A stretch of 41,062 bases of DNA from a virus, in IMG/VR virus record IMGVR_UViG_3300032342_000020, positions 1 to 41,062 of that record, one strand, 5' to 3'. The position numbers and the translations under genes are program-made. Of this stretch, positions 19,874 through 27,786 are shown piece by piece (within the stretch, counting starts at the first letter, position 1; every line of letters starts with the position of its first letter). Under the pieces are notes generated by a model, which saw only the letters and a list, made by a program, of their open reading frames with translations, was not told the DNA's origin and made no database searches.

Positions 19874-20611
19874 ATGAGCGATCTTATCAAACTACGCTTT
19901 CCCTGTGACATGACCCTCGCCTATCTTGGCGATTGTTGGCAGGATCACCGCGACCGACCCGGTTACCTGGAGAAGGGCTGGGAGCCGGGGCTGGATATTT
20001 TGAGCAACGACCAGGCGCAGATCCCGCTGGTGGCGGTGCTGCCGGGCAAGGTGCGGCGCGTCAAACCTGCGGGTTATAACGACGGGTATGGATCGTATGT
20101 TGAGATCAATCATGGTGTGATCGAGGGGCATGCGTACCGGACGCTGTGTGCGCATATGGCTAACGTGTCTGTCTTGCAAGTTGGTCATTCTTTCGGGGCC
20201 GGGCAACAGATCGGCTTGATGGGTTCGACCGGTAACAGCGATGTTGTGCATGTCCACTTTATTTTGTGGCGAGATGGTGTGAATGTGGACCCGATGCCGT
20301 ACCTGACGGGGGCGGTGGTTACGCCGCCGGTGGAGCCGCCAGCACCCAGCGGCTTCAAGATGCCGGATGTTCCGGCGTTGCCGAAGTCGGTGGTTTATAA
20401 GCCGACCAGCCTGATTACCAAGTTCATCCGGGTGCGGGTGAATCGTCCGGACGGGATGATGATCGACCAGATCAATCCGGGGGAGCGGTTCTATGCGTGC
20501 GGGTGGGCGGAGGAGGGCGGCGATGTGTGGCTGATGGGCTGGACGAAGAGCGGCAAGGTTGGTTGGGCGGCGGCGTTTTATAAGGGCGAGACGTGGCTGG
20601 AGCCAGCATGA
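19874..20611 (+). CDS. M23-type endolysin, atypical metal site
   Basis: 245 aa. Peptidoglycan hydrolase of the peptidase M23 type: residues about 30-150 have the HxH motif as H126-V-H128 and H94 in CAHM, with G-Y-G-Y-E strands and LMGSTGNSDVVHVHF. The first metal ligand motif H-x-G-x-D reads E37-P-G-L-D41, i.e. Glu replaces His. The C-terminus (about 175-245) is an SH3-like cell-wall-binding domain after a Pro-rich linker (TPPVEPPAP). It would cut peptide cross-links after release by the holin. Starts two bases after the preceding stop. Active-site Glu may retain metal binding or weaken it. Confidence 0.85.
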   Translation: MSDLIKLRFPCDMTLAYLGDCWQDHRDRPGYLEKGWEPGLDILSNDQAQIPLVAVLPGKVRRVKPAGYNDGYGSYVEINHGVIEGHAYRTLCAHMANVSVLQVGHSFGAGQQIGLMGSTGNSDVVHVHFILWRDGVNVDPMPYLTGAVVTPPVEPPAPSGFKMPDVPALPKSVVYKPTSLITKFIRVRVNRPDGMMIDQINPGERFYACGWAEEGGDVWLMGWTKSGKVGWAAAFYKGETWLEPA

Positions 20612-20739
20612 AGGGCGAATGTCTGTTGGGGCAGCGGTTCGGGTGGTGGTGGCTGGTGTTGCTGCCGGTGTGCCTGGGGCTGGCGTGGTTGTGGGAGTTG
20701 AAATGGTTTATTTATCGGCGGCGCTGGCTCCGCTATTGA
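20608..20739 (+). CDS. 43-aa single-TM protein after endolysin
   Basis: Starts in ATGA overlap with the endolysin stop. Polar N-terminus (MKGECLLGQRFG), membrane span WWWLVLLPVCLGLAWLW and a basic tail (KWFIYRRRWLRY). Small size and position suggest an accessory lysis or spanin-like peptide, but no lipobox or coiled coil is present. Confidence 0.5.
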   Translation: MKGECLLGQRFGWWWLVLLPVCLGLAWLWELKWFIYRRRWLRY

Positions 20740-20810
20740 TGGTGTATTGGATGAAAAAGGCTGTGATCTGGGTGATCGAGATGGCTTTGAGGATATGGTA
20801 TGGCGATTAA
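20703..20810 (+). CDS. 35-aa hydrophobic peptide
   Basis: ATG 20703 has GGGAG six bases upstream. Sequence MVYLSAALAPLLMVYWMKKA then VIWVIEMALRIWYGD is mostly apolar. It overlaps the previous and next genes in other frames. May be a membrane peptide; translation is uncertain. Confidence 0.35.
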   Translation: MVYLSAALAPLLMVYWMKKAVIWVIEMALRIWYGD

Positions 20811-21474
20811 AGAATGGAACGATCTACAACTCCGATTCGATCTTCCGGGCCTGGATGAGGTAGAAGAGGACGCGGCGGAACGATTTATTACGCCTGAGGA
20901 AGCCAGATTAATTAGCGAGGCGTCGGCCAGTACGTTCTCTAGTAGGAACGATAAGCCGGAATGGTTCAAGGATTATTTGATGTTACGGGAGCAGGGGTGG
21001 CCGTGGCGGGTGGCGTGTTATATCGCCTGGGCAAGCAGCCCAAAGATAGGACGCAAACCAGAAACAATAGAAAAATTGGCGACTGAGGTATTGGGATTGA
21101 AAAGCTCCAGGGTGATTTATACCTGGAGGAAAAAATATAAAAAAGAAAAGGGCATCGACAGCGTTGTATCGATGATGCAGACGGCGGCTTTGTGGGAGCA
21201 CCGGCGGGATGTGATTAACGCATTGGTGGAACAGGCGAGCAAAGCGGACTATAAGTCATTCAATGACCGAAAACTATTCCTGGAATTGATCGGGGATTTC
21301 ACACCTTCGTCGGATTTGAACGTTATGGCGACAGAGGTTGATCTGAAGAAGTTGAGTAATGCTCAAATTATCCAAAGAATGAGCGACGAACAAAAGAAAT
21401 TGATTTTCGGTGATGAAGGTGAACCAGATGAGCACGATGCTAGCGACAAAGCATCTGATGAAACCAATCAGTGA
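20800..21474 (+). CDS. terS: Terminase small subunit
   Basis: 224 aa. Directly upstream of the large terminase, with 47-base overlap. Acidic N-terminus, a helix-turn-helix-like stretch at about 60-110 (GWPWRVACYIAWASSP...KPETIEKLATEVLG...VIYTWRKKYKK) for binding the packaging site on phage DNA, and a helical acidic C-terminus (DEGEPDEHDASDK) that may contact the large subunit. No sequence family is named with certainty; call rests on position, size and HTH. Packaging style (cos or pac) cannot be read from it. Confidence 0.72.
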   Translation: MAIKEWNDLQLRFDLPGLDEVEEDAAERFITPEEARLISEASASTFSSRNDKPEWFKDYLMLREQGWPWRVACYIAWASSPKIGRKPETIEKLATEVLGLKSSRVIYTWRKKYKKEKGIDSVVSMMQTAALWEHRRDVINALVEQASKADYKSFNDRKLFLELIGDFTPSSDLNVMATEVDLKKLSNAQIIQRMSDEQKKLIFGDEGEPDEHDASDKASDETNQ

Positions 21475-23065
21475 TGAGGATGACGAACTCAACTTTCGTG
21501 AAGCTGCCAAGCGGTATTTTGTCGGCTTTGAATGTTACGTGGCTTCGTATTACAAGCCTGCAAACCACCACCGGCTGGTAGCGAAGTACCTTGAACAGGT
21601 GGAACTGTATATTCGGACGAAGGGAAAGCAGGGGATCGGACGTTTGTTGATCCTGGAGCCGCCACGATATGGGAAAAGCGAGCAGGCGAGCAGGCATTTC
21701 CCGGCCTGGGTGCTGGGAAAGAATCCAGATATACGGGTGATCTTGACCAGTTACGGAGCGGACCTGGCGACGAAGTTCAGCAGGGCAGCAAGAGATATCG
21801 TTTTGTCGCATAGCTTCAAAGCGTTATTTGGGACTTTGGCAGGTGAAGAATCGCCGGTGGTATTGGCGGAGGATAGCCGGAGTGTGAAATCATGGGACCT
21901 GGCGGCACCCTATCGAGGCGGGATGATGGCGGCAGGCGTGGGCGGAGCAATCACCGGAACGGGCGCACATTTATTGATTGTGGACGACCCGTTCAAGAAC
22001 CGGGAGGAAGCGGAATCGGAGGCGCACCGGGAGAGCGTGTGGGAATGGTGGACCAGCACGGCCTATACGCGGCTGGAGGATGGGGCGGCAATAGTAATCA
22101 TGCTAACCCGCTGGCATGGGGATGATCTCGCCGGTCGGTTGCTAAAACAGATGGCGACTGATCCGAAAACAGACCGGTGGACGGTGGTATGTCTACCGGC
22201 GTTCGCCGAGTCATATAGTCAAGAGTCTCATAGGATAGAGGAGAGCGGGGGATCACCTACAGAGGAGAAGAGCTTTGAGGAGTACCAGAGGATGAAGATG
22301 CTGGAAGGGGTGTGGGTGAATGAGCGGGACCCGTTGGGGAGGCAGGCGGGGGAGGCACTATGGCCGGAGAAGTATAGTGTGGAGGATCTAGAGCGGACCC
22401 GGGCTAACAGCGAATATGACTTCCAGGCGCTGTACCAGCAGTCGCCCTATTTACGGCAGGGGAATATGTTCCAGAGAGAGTGGTTTACGATCGTGGAGGC
22501 GGGGCCAAAGCTGGAGGAGATCGTGAACCGGATGTGGTTCTGGGATAAGGCGGGGAGCCAGAAGGTGGTGGCGGGGACCAACTACGCGTGCGGTGTGGTG
22601 ATGAGCCTGACGAAGGATGAGCTGGTGTTCGTGGAGAATGTGGCCAGGCGGCAATGCACGCCGGGCGAGCGGGATAAGATGATGGTCTCAGCGATGAAGG
22701 CGGACCGGGAGACGGGCAGGCCGATCCATTGCATCTGGCACCAGCAGGACCCAGGGAGCTCGGGGTTGGACAGCGCGCAGATGACGAACCAGATGCTGGT
22801 AAAAGCCGGGTTCAACAAGATCAGATTCGAGACGGTGAGAGGCGAAGGGGATAAGGAAGTGAGAGCGGGGCCGTGGTCGAGCGCTTTGCAGGGCGGGATG
22901 GTACGGCTGGTGCGAGGGGGGTGGAACCAGGCGTATATCGAGGAGCATGTCAGGTTGAAGTTCCCGAGCGTCACTTTCGACGATCAGGAAGACGCGTCGA
23001 GCTGGGGTTTCGGGAAGCTGGTGGGACGCAGGAGAACGAAAGAGGCGAGCAGCTGGCAGGGATGA
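21428..23065 (+). CDS. terL: Terminase large subunit
   Basis: 545 aa from ATG 21428 (GAAGGTG upstream; in-frame starts at 21410 and 21413 also exist). Packaging motor: ATPase domain with Walker A PPRYGKSE near residue 83, TSYGADLATKFSR, Walker B LLIVDDPF near 186 and the coupling motif TRWHGDDL near 230. The C-terminal nuclease domain begins near 370 (FWDKAG, D as metal ligand). Between PAFAE (about 261) and DPLGR-GEALWPE, where relatives are contiguous, about 35-45 residues are inserted, beginning with repeat-coded SYSQESHRIEES (22212-22245). Makes cuts and translocates DNA into proheads with the portal at 23069. Confidence 0.93.
   Translation: MSTMLATKHLMKPISDEDDELNFREAAKRYFVGFECYVASYYKPANHHRLVAKYLEQVELYIRTKGKQGIGRLLILEPPRYGKSEQASRHFPAWVLGKNPDIRVILTSYGADLATKFSRAARDIVLSHSFKALFGTLAGEESPVVLAEDSRSVKSWDLAAPYRGGMMAAGVGGAITGTGAHLLIVDDPFKNREEAESEAHRESVWEWWTSTAYTRLEDGAAIVIMLTRWHGDDLAGRLLKQMATDPKTDRWTVVCLPAFAESYSQESHRIEESGGSPTEEKSFEEYQRMKMLEGVWVNERDPLGRQAGEALWPEKYSVEDLERTRANSEYDFQALYQQSPYLRQGNMFQREWFTIVEAGPKLEEIVNRMWFWDKAGSQKVVAGTNYACGVVMSLTKDELVFVENVARRQCTPGERDKMMVSAMKADRETGRPIHCIWHQQDPGSSGLDSAQMTNQMLVKAGFNKIRFETVRGEGDKEVRAGPWSSALQGGMVRLVRGGWNQAYIEEHVRLKFPSVTFDDQEDASSWGFGKLVGRRRTKEASSWQG
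22212..22245. repeat. AGTC/ATAG repeat inside terL
   Basis: ATATAGTCAAGAGTCTCATAGGATAG-type units translated in frame as SYSQESHRI in the large terminase, at the edge of the motor's central linker. Confidence 0.55.
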
Positions 23066-23068
23066 ATT

Positions 23069-24427
23069 ATGAATGATTTAGAGAAGGCATTCAAGGCGCT
23101 GAACGACAAGCAGGAACCGTATAACAAGCTGTTTGCCTATTATGAGGGCAACCAGCCGACGGTATATATGACGCAGCGCCTGGCGGATATTTTCAAGGGG
23201 CTGGATGCGAAGTTTACTGAGAACTGGTGCGTGGTGGTGGTGGATAGTGTGAAGGACCGGATCAATCTGAGGGGGATCAGCGTGCCGGAGGCGGCGAAGG
23301 ATAGTTGGCAGCGGATGTGGGAGGGGTCGGAGCTGACGCTGGAGAGCGACGATGCGCACGAGGCGGCGCTGATCACCGGTGAAGCATACATGATCGCCTG
23401 GCCGGATGAGGAGGGAAGCCCGGAAGCGTATTTCAACGACCCACGGCTGTGCCAGGTGTTCTACGAGGCGGCAAACCCGCGGCAGAAGCGGATGGCGGCG
23501 AAGTGGTTCGTGGATGAGGACGAGAGCGTGAAGCTGACGCTGTATTACCCGGAGCGGCTGGAGTATTACCGGGCGGGGAAGAACCCCAGCTCGGCGAATG
23601 CGTTCCAGGTGGATGGGGAGACGGCGGAGAATACGACCGGGGAGGTGCCGGTGTTCCATTTCCGGGCGGCGGGCAGGAAGGTGCGCAGCGACCTGGCGAG
23701 CGTGACGCCGATCCAGAACGGGATCAATAAGCTGTTGGCGGACTTGATGGTGACTTCGGAGTATATGGCGTTCCCGCAGCGGTACATCATCAGCAACGCG
23801 GATATCAAGGGGAAGGTGAAGAACGCGCCGAACGAGATCATGGACTTACCGGCGGGAGACGGGATGGGGCAGCAGACGCAAGCAGGGCAGTTCGAGGCGG
23901 CCAGCCTGGACAACTACCTGAAGTCGATCAACGATCTGAGCATGGCGATCAGCTCGATCACGCGGACGCCGAAACATTATTTCTTTTCGATCGGGAGCAA
24001 TCTTTCGGGGGAGGCGCTGATTGCGATGGAGGCGCCGTTGAATAAAAAGGCGCAGGACCGGATCGACCGGTTTGCGCCGGTGTGGAAGGACTTAGCACGG
24101 TTCATGCTGAAGCTGACCGGGCAGGAAGTGGACCCAACACAGATCCGAGCGATGTTCGACCGGCCGGAGACGATCCAGCCGTACACGGAGGCGCAGACGC
24201 TGCAGATGTATGTGGCGGCGGGGGCGCCTTTGCGGACGGCGGCCAGGTGGACGGGCAGGAGCGAGGAGGAGATCGCCGAGCTGGAGGCGGATGTGGAGGC
24301 GGCGGGGGCGAGGGAGCAGACCAGCCTGGCGCAGGGGCTGTTGGAGGCGCAGAGGCGGTTCAATGGGGGGGGAGAGTCAAATAGTCGGGTGGGGGGAGGA
24401 GAGTCAAATAGTCGGGTAGTCGGATAG
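23069..24427 (+). CDS. Portal protein (SPP1 gp6-like)
   Basis: 452 aa, forms the dodecameric vertex through which DNA enters and leaves the capsid. Features: N-terminal YNKLFAYYEGNQP, WCVVVVDSVKDRINLRGI, ITGEAYMIAWPDEEG, the wing-stem region with IQNGINKLLADLMVTSEYMAFPQRY (in parts) and LSGEALIAMEAPLNKKAQDR, typical of the SPP1 portal family (PF05133). Starts three bases after terL. The last 20 residues (GGGESNSRVGGGESNSRVVG) come from an AGTCGGATAG/AATAGTCGGG repeat running through the stop, so the tail is repeat-made and probably disordered. Confidence 0.9.
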   Translation: MNDLEKAFKALNDKQEPYNKLFAYYEGNQPTVYMTQRLADIFKGLDAKFTENWCVVVVDSVKDRINLRGISVPEAAKDSWQRMWEGSELTLESDDAHEAALITGEAYMIAWPDEEGSPEAYFNDPRLCQVFYEAANPRQKRMAAKWFVDEDESVKLTLYYPERLEYYRAGKNPSSANAFQVDGETAENTTGEVPVFHFRAAGRKVRSDLASVTPIQNGINKLLADLMVTSEYMAFPQRYIISNADIKGKVKNAPNEIMDLPAGDGMGQQTQAGQFEAASLDNYLKSINDLSMAISSITRTPKHYFFSIGSNLSGEALIAMEAPLNKKAQDRIDRFAPVWKDLARFMLKLTGQEVDPTQIRAMFDRPETIQPYTEAQTLQMYVAAGAPLRTAARWTGRSEEEIAELEADVEAAGAREQTSLAQGLLEAQRRFNGGGESNSRVGGGESNSRVVG

Positions 24428-24436
24428 TCGGATAGA
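24365..24436. repeat. AGTC-rich repeat across the portal stop codon
   Basis: Two copies of GGGGGGAGAGTCAAATAGTCGGG then AGTCGGATAGTCGGATAG cover the 3' end of the portal gene and the gap behind it. Same family as elsewhere. Confidence 0.7.
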
Positions 24437-24521
24437 GGAATGGCAGGCGAGAGGCCTGATGAAAATAGAACCACTGAGGCACTGAGAAGTGCTGAAATAT
24501 TTAGAAAGAGGAAGGTGAGAG

Positions 24522-25133
24522 ATGTTTGAGAGATTCAAACTAGGTTGGTTGGAAGAGGCGGATAAGGGCGGCGCGGGAGGCGCTGGGTCTGGCGACGCGG
24601 GTGGTGATAAAGGCGGCGGAGCAGCAGGAGCTGCGGATGGATCCGGGAAGGAGACGAAGCCGCTGGTGTTCGATGAGTGGCTGAAGGGGCAGCCGGAGGA
24701 GGTGAAGACGCTGCTGGACGGGCAGACGAAGGGCTTGAAGAGCGCATTGCAGAGCGAGCGGGAAGCTCGCGGGACGGCGGAGAAGGCGCTGCGCGATATG
24801 GCCGGGAAGGCCGAGAAGGGCAGCGAGGCCGAGAAGCAATTGACTTCGATGGCAGACCAGATGGCGGAGGCGGACCGGCGGGCGGAGTTCTACGACGAGG
24901 CTCACAAAGTCGGGGTGACGAACCTGAAGCTGGCGTATCTAAGCGCGGTGGCGGACGAGCGGTTCGATAAGCGGGGGCGGGTGAACTTCGACGAGATGAA
25001 GAAGGATTACCCGGAGCTGTTCGGGAGCAAGAAGCCGCCGGAGGGGAACGCGGGCAAGGGAACGGGCGACAATGGACCAGCCGGGCATGCGGATATGAAT
25101 ACGTGGATCCGCAAGGCGGCGGGAAAAGGTTAG
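24522..25133 (+). CDS. Scaffolding protein
   Basis: 203 aa between portal and major capsid protein, the place of the internal scaffold that guides prohead assembly. Gly/Ala/Asp-rich disordered N-terminus (15-45), long charged coiled coil (about 65-125, EREARGTAEKALRDMAGKAEKG and KQLTSMADQMAEADRRAEF), and a C-terminal basic helical capsid-binding piece (MNTWIRKAAGKG) typical of scaffolds. A region at 100-170 (HKVGVTNLKLAYLSAV...DYPELFG) also matches scaffold proteins of this class. AGAGGAAGG precedes ATG 24522 by ten bases. Confidence 0.8.
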   Translation: MFERFKLGWLEEADKGGAGGAGSGDAGGDKGGGAAGAADGSGKETKPLVFDEWLKGQPEEVKTLLDGQTKGLKSALQSEREARGTAEKALRDMAGKAEKGSEAEKQLTSMADQMAEADRRAEFYDEAHKVGVTNLKLAYLSAVADERFDKRGRVNFDEMKKDYPELFGSKKPPEGNAGKGTGDNGPAGHADMNTWIRKAAGKG

Positions 25134-25163
25134 TGATCAGTAAACAGTGAACAGTGATCAGTA
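25132..25163. repeat. CAGTGATCAGT tandem repeat, copy A
   Basis: AGTGATCAGTAAACAGTGAACAGTGATCAGT directly after the scaffold stop and before the capsid gene's AAAGGAG. Other copies lie at 26153-26203 and 27222-27247. Confidence 0.75.
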
Positions 25164-25179
25164 AAAAGGAGTTAGATAA

Positions 25180-26151
25180 ATGGCTTACAACAATGTAATT
25201 TCTAGAACGGATGCTGATGCGCTCATCCCTGAGGCGGTCAGCAATGAGATTTTGACGAATGTGCCGAAGCAAAGCGCAGTGCTGCAACTGGCGCGTAAGT
25301 TGGCGAATATGAGCCGGGACCAGAGCCGGATGCCGGTGATGAGCGCGCTGGCGACAGCGTACTTTGTGAGCGGCGATACCGGCTTGAAGCAGACCAGCGA
25401 AGTGAACTGGGAGAACAAGTACATCAACGCTGAAGAGCTGGCGGTGATCGTGCCGATTCCGCAGGCGGTGCTGGATGACGCCGATTACGATATCTGGGGG
25501 CAGGTGCGCCCCAGCGTCGAAGAGGCGTTCGGGATTGCGATCGATGCGGCGGTGCTGTATGGGACGAACATTCCGGCGAGCTGGACGACCAACCTGGGCG
25601 CAGCAGCGGGCTTGATCGCGGGCGCGCTGGCAGCCAGCCACAACGCGAGCCTGGCGGCTTACACCGACCTGTACGAGGCGATCCTGGGCGAGACGGCAGC
25701 CGGTGTGTCGGGGCTGTTCGGGTTGGTCGAGGCGGATGGGTTCATGGTGACCGGCTCGATCGCAGCGATGGCTACCAAGCGGATGTTACGCAACGTGCGC
25801 ACGATCGATGGCATGCCGATCTTCACCCGCAGCATGCAGGGCGTGAACCAGTACGAGCTGGACGGGGCGCCGTGCCTGTTCCCGACCAACGGGGCGATCA
25901 GCGCGACTTACCACCTGATCAGCGGGCAGTGGAACCAACTGGTGTATGCCATGCGCCAGGACATTACCTACAAGCTGTTGGACCAGGCGGTGATCCAGGA
26001 TGGCAGCGGCGCGATCATCTACAACCTGGCGCAACAGGATATGGTCGCTTTGCGGGCGGTGATGCGCCTGGGCTTTGCGCTGCCGAACCCGATCAACCGG
26101 ATGAACACCAGCGCGGTGACGCGGTTCCCGTTCGCGTATTTGACGGCGTAG
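25180..26151 (+). CDS. Major capsid protein (HK97 fold)
   Basis: 323 aa. HK97-type capsid protein (PF05065-like): N-terminal arm (about 1-60, ALIPEAVSNEILTNVPKQSA then VLQLARKLANMSRDQSRMPV), E-loop with NWENKYINAEELAVIVPIP, spine DIWGQVRPSVEEAFGIAID, then TDLYEAILG and the C-terminal MRQDITYKLLDQAVIQDGSG...RAVMRLGFALPNP, characteristic of this fold. No long delta domain, because a separate scaffold gene precedes it. AAAGGAG before ATG 25180. Composition changes here: codons become C-richer than in the G-rich region upstream. Confidence 0.92.
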   Translation: MAYNNVISRTDADALIPEAVSNEILTNVPKQSAVLQLARKLANMSRDQSRMPVMSALATAYFVSGDTGLKQTSEVNWENKYINAEELAVIVPIPQAVLDDADYDIWGQVRPSVEEAFGIAIDAAVLYGTNIPASWTTNLGAAAGLIAGALAASHNASLAAYTDLYEAILGETAAGVSGLFGLVEADGFMVTGSIAAMATKRMLRNVRTIDGMPIFTRSMQGVNQYELDGAPCLFPTNGAISATYHLISGQWNQLVYAMRQDITYKLLDQAVIQDGSGAIIYNLAQQDMVALRAVMRLGFALPNPINRMNTSAVTRFPFAYLTA

Positions 26152-26152
26152 G

Positions 26153-26203
26153 ACAGTAGTCAGTGAATAGTGATCAGTGATCAGTGAAGAGTGATCAGTT
26201 GTC
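26153..26203. repeat. CAGTGATCAGT tandem repeat, copy B
   Basis: About 50 bases of CAGTGAATAGTGATCAGTGATCAGTGAAGAGTGATCAGT between the capsid stop and a hairpin. Strongly self-complementary TGATCA cores. Confidence 0.75.
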
Positions 26204-26204
26204 A

Positions 26205-26225
26205 GGGGCGGACGCGGTCCGCCCC
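26205..26225. repeat. Interspersed hairpin GGGGCGGAC/GTCCGCCCC
   Basis: Nine-base stem with a GCG loop right after the CAGTGATCAGT repeat. Lacks a T-run; AACAAGT follows. Belongs with the hairpins at 8293, 11368, 14908 and 27249. Confidence 0.6.
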
Positions 26226-26261
26226 AACAAGTAATTCAGAAGTTTGGAGAGGAGATTCAAA

Positions 26262-27221
26262 ATGGGACTATATCCGAAACAGGCTGAGCTCTATAAGGCC
26301 ATAGTCGGTATTCCACGAGGGCCTAAGTCGCGGCTTTTAATCGTGGATGCGCAGCACGGGTCAGACAGCAATTCCGGCCTGTCATTCGAGCATCCACTGC
26401 TGACGTTGGCTGCCGCCGAGGATCTATGCGTCGACAACCACAATGATGCGGTGGCGATCGTGGGCGGGCCGACGCAACTTAACCTGGCGGCTGCGCTGGC
26501 ATGGGATAAATCGTACACGCACCTGATCGGGCTGACGGGCGATTTGCCCGGCGTGGGGCAGCGGGCCAGGATTACCAGCGCAGCAACGGCGGCGATCGTG
26601 GCGATGATCACCCTTTCTGGTTCAGGCTGCATCTTCAAGAACCTGAACCTCCAGAACGAGTGCAGCGCGGACGCCGATTCGGGCGCGTTGGTTGTTTCCG
26701 GGATGCGCAACTACTTCAAGAACTGTTTCATCTCGGGGATGCTGCACGCGACACCGGCGGCACGCGCGGCGGCGTACTCTATGACGCTGAGCGGACCGGA
26801 GAACTTCTTCGATGATTGCGCTTTCGGTGCGCAGACAATCAACCGTGCTTCCACCAATGCCGAAGTGATCATCACCGGGTCGAACGTCAAGCGCAATCAC
26901 TGGCGCCGGTGCCAGTTCCTGTCGCAGTCGGTGACGGCTGGGAAAGTCCTGGCGCGCATTGTAGCCGGTTCCATCGTCTGGTCGCAGATCTTCGAAGACT
27001 GCTCGTTCTTGAACTGGAACAGCGCAGCCGGTGAGACGGGGGCGTTTATCAACCATGCTATCGAGGACGGGCAGACTGGTTTTCACCAGACGTTCCTGAG
27101 AGGACTGACCACGGCGCTGGGATGCACGCAGCTGGTGGACGTTGCGACGTTCACCTGGACGCATGGCGCGGCTGTTGGCGGGGCGGTGGCACCGATTGCG
27201 CTGAACAATCTGACCACCTAG
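26262..27221 (+). CDS. Beta-helix virion surface protein (head fibre candidate)
   Basis: 319 aa from ATG 26262 with GAGGAG upstream. Repeated NxFxNCxFxG-type turns (GCIFKNLNLQN, NYFKNCFISG, NFFDDCAFGA, NHWRRCQFLSQ, QIFEDCSFLN) are the signature of a right-handed parallel beta-helix (pectin-lyase fold) with stacked Phe/Asn/Cys. Such proteins sit on virions as fibres or glycan-binding spikes. Location right after the capsid gene suggests a capsid decoration or head fibre rather than tail spike. No catalytic residues were identified. Confidence 0.7.
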   Translation: MGLYPKQAELYKAIVGIPRGPKSRLLIVDAQHGSDSNSGLSFEHPLLTLAAAEDLCVDNHNDAVAIVGGPTQLNLAAALAWDKSYTHLIGLTGDLPGVGQRARITSAATAAIVAMITLSGSGCIFKNLNLQNECSADADSGALVVSGMRNYFKNCFISGMLHATPAARAAAYSMTLSGPENFFDDCAFGAQTINRASTNAEVIITGSNVKRNHWRRCQFLSQSVTAGKVLARIVAGSIVWSQIFEDCSFLNWNSAAGETGAFINHAIEDGQTGFHQTFLRGLTTALGCTQLVDVATFTWTHGAAVGGAVAPIALNNLTT

Positions 27222-27285
27222 GAACAGTGATCAGTAACCAGTAATCAGGGGGCGGTTGGCGATCAGGAAGATCGGTGACCGCCCC
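27222..27285. repeat. CAGTGATCAGT repeat, copy C, with GGGGCGG...CCGCCCC hairpin
   Basis: AACAGTGATCAGTAACCAGTAATCAGG, then GGGGCGGTTGGCGATC (27249-27264) opposite GATCGGTGACCGCCCC (27270-27285) with a few mismatches and CTAC after it. Same pairing of repeat and hairpin as at 26153-26225. Confidence 0.7.
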
Positions 27286-27311
27286 TACAGAATGGAAATG
27301 GAGGCAACAAA

Positions 27312-27719
27312 ATGACTGTAGAGATCAATTCAGAAACCGGTCACGGAATGTTGGTGATCGATATTGCAGGCGAGGCGACGGCGGCGCATTGTTTGGGTTC
27401 GATCGCAAACCCGGAAGGCGTGGACTTGCTGATCCTGGAAGCCTTCCTGTACATCATCACGCCCGCTGGTCTGGCTTCAACGCTGCATGTAGGCGTGGGA
27501 ACAGTGGGCGCGGATAGCCACGATCTGAACGACGGTGCGTTGTTGAACGGGACGGCCGGAACGTGCTGGAACGGTATGCACCCGGTGGCAGCGGATGCGG
27601 AGATGTCGACGCCGGCCTATTGGACGGCGGAGACATTCCTGAACTTCACGACTGCGGCGCAGGTGTCTACGAGCTTCGTCGGGAAGTATTTCGTGCGGTA
27701 CGTGCGGCTGGAAGACTAG
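27312..27719 (+). CDS. Head decoration/structural protein
   Basis: 135 aa. Small beta-rich protein with motifs such as LHVGVGTVGADSHDLNDGALL and VGKYFVRYVRLED, resembling capsid-decoration or head-fibre base proteins found next to capsid genes (short segments of the kind IGVGATATTSSDNLIDG are common there). Located between the beta-helix protein and the DNRLRE-type protein. The start ATG 27312 follows AAATGGAGG. Likely virion component; exact role unknown. Confidence 0.6.
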   Translation: MTVEINSETGHGMLVIDIAGEATAAHCLGSIANPEGVDLLILEAFLYIITPAGLASTLHVGVGTVGADSHDLNDGALLNGTAGTCWNGMHPVAADAEMSTPAYWTAETFLNFTTAAQVSTSFVGKYFVRYVRLED

Positions 27720-27748
27720 CCGAACGCAGGTTCTTCCTCCTTGGTGAA

Positions 27749-27775
27749 GGGGAGGGCGTGGGTTGCGCCCTCCCC
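27749..27775. other. GC-rich hairpin after the decoration gene
   Basis: GGGGAGGGCG (27749-27758) and CGCCCTCCCC (27766-27775) with a seven-base loop between genes; AAAGG follows, so it may be a weak terminator or a stabiliser of the upstream mRNA. Confidence 0.6.
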
Positions 27776-27786
27776 AAAGGAACGAG

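Noticed and set aside
15889-27247. CRISPR array
   Set aside because: The repeats are short, degenerate and nearly contiguous, with no regular spacers and no cas genes.
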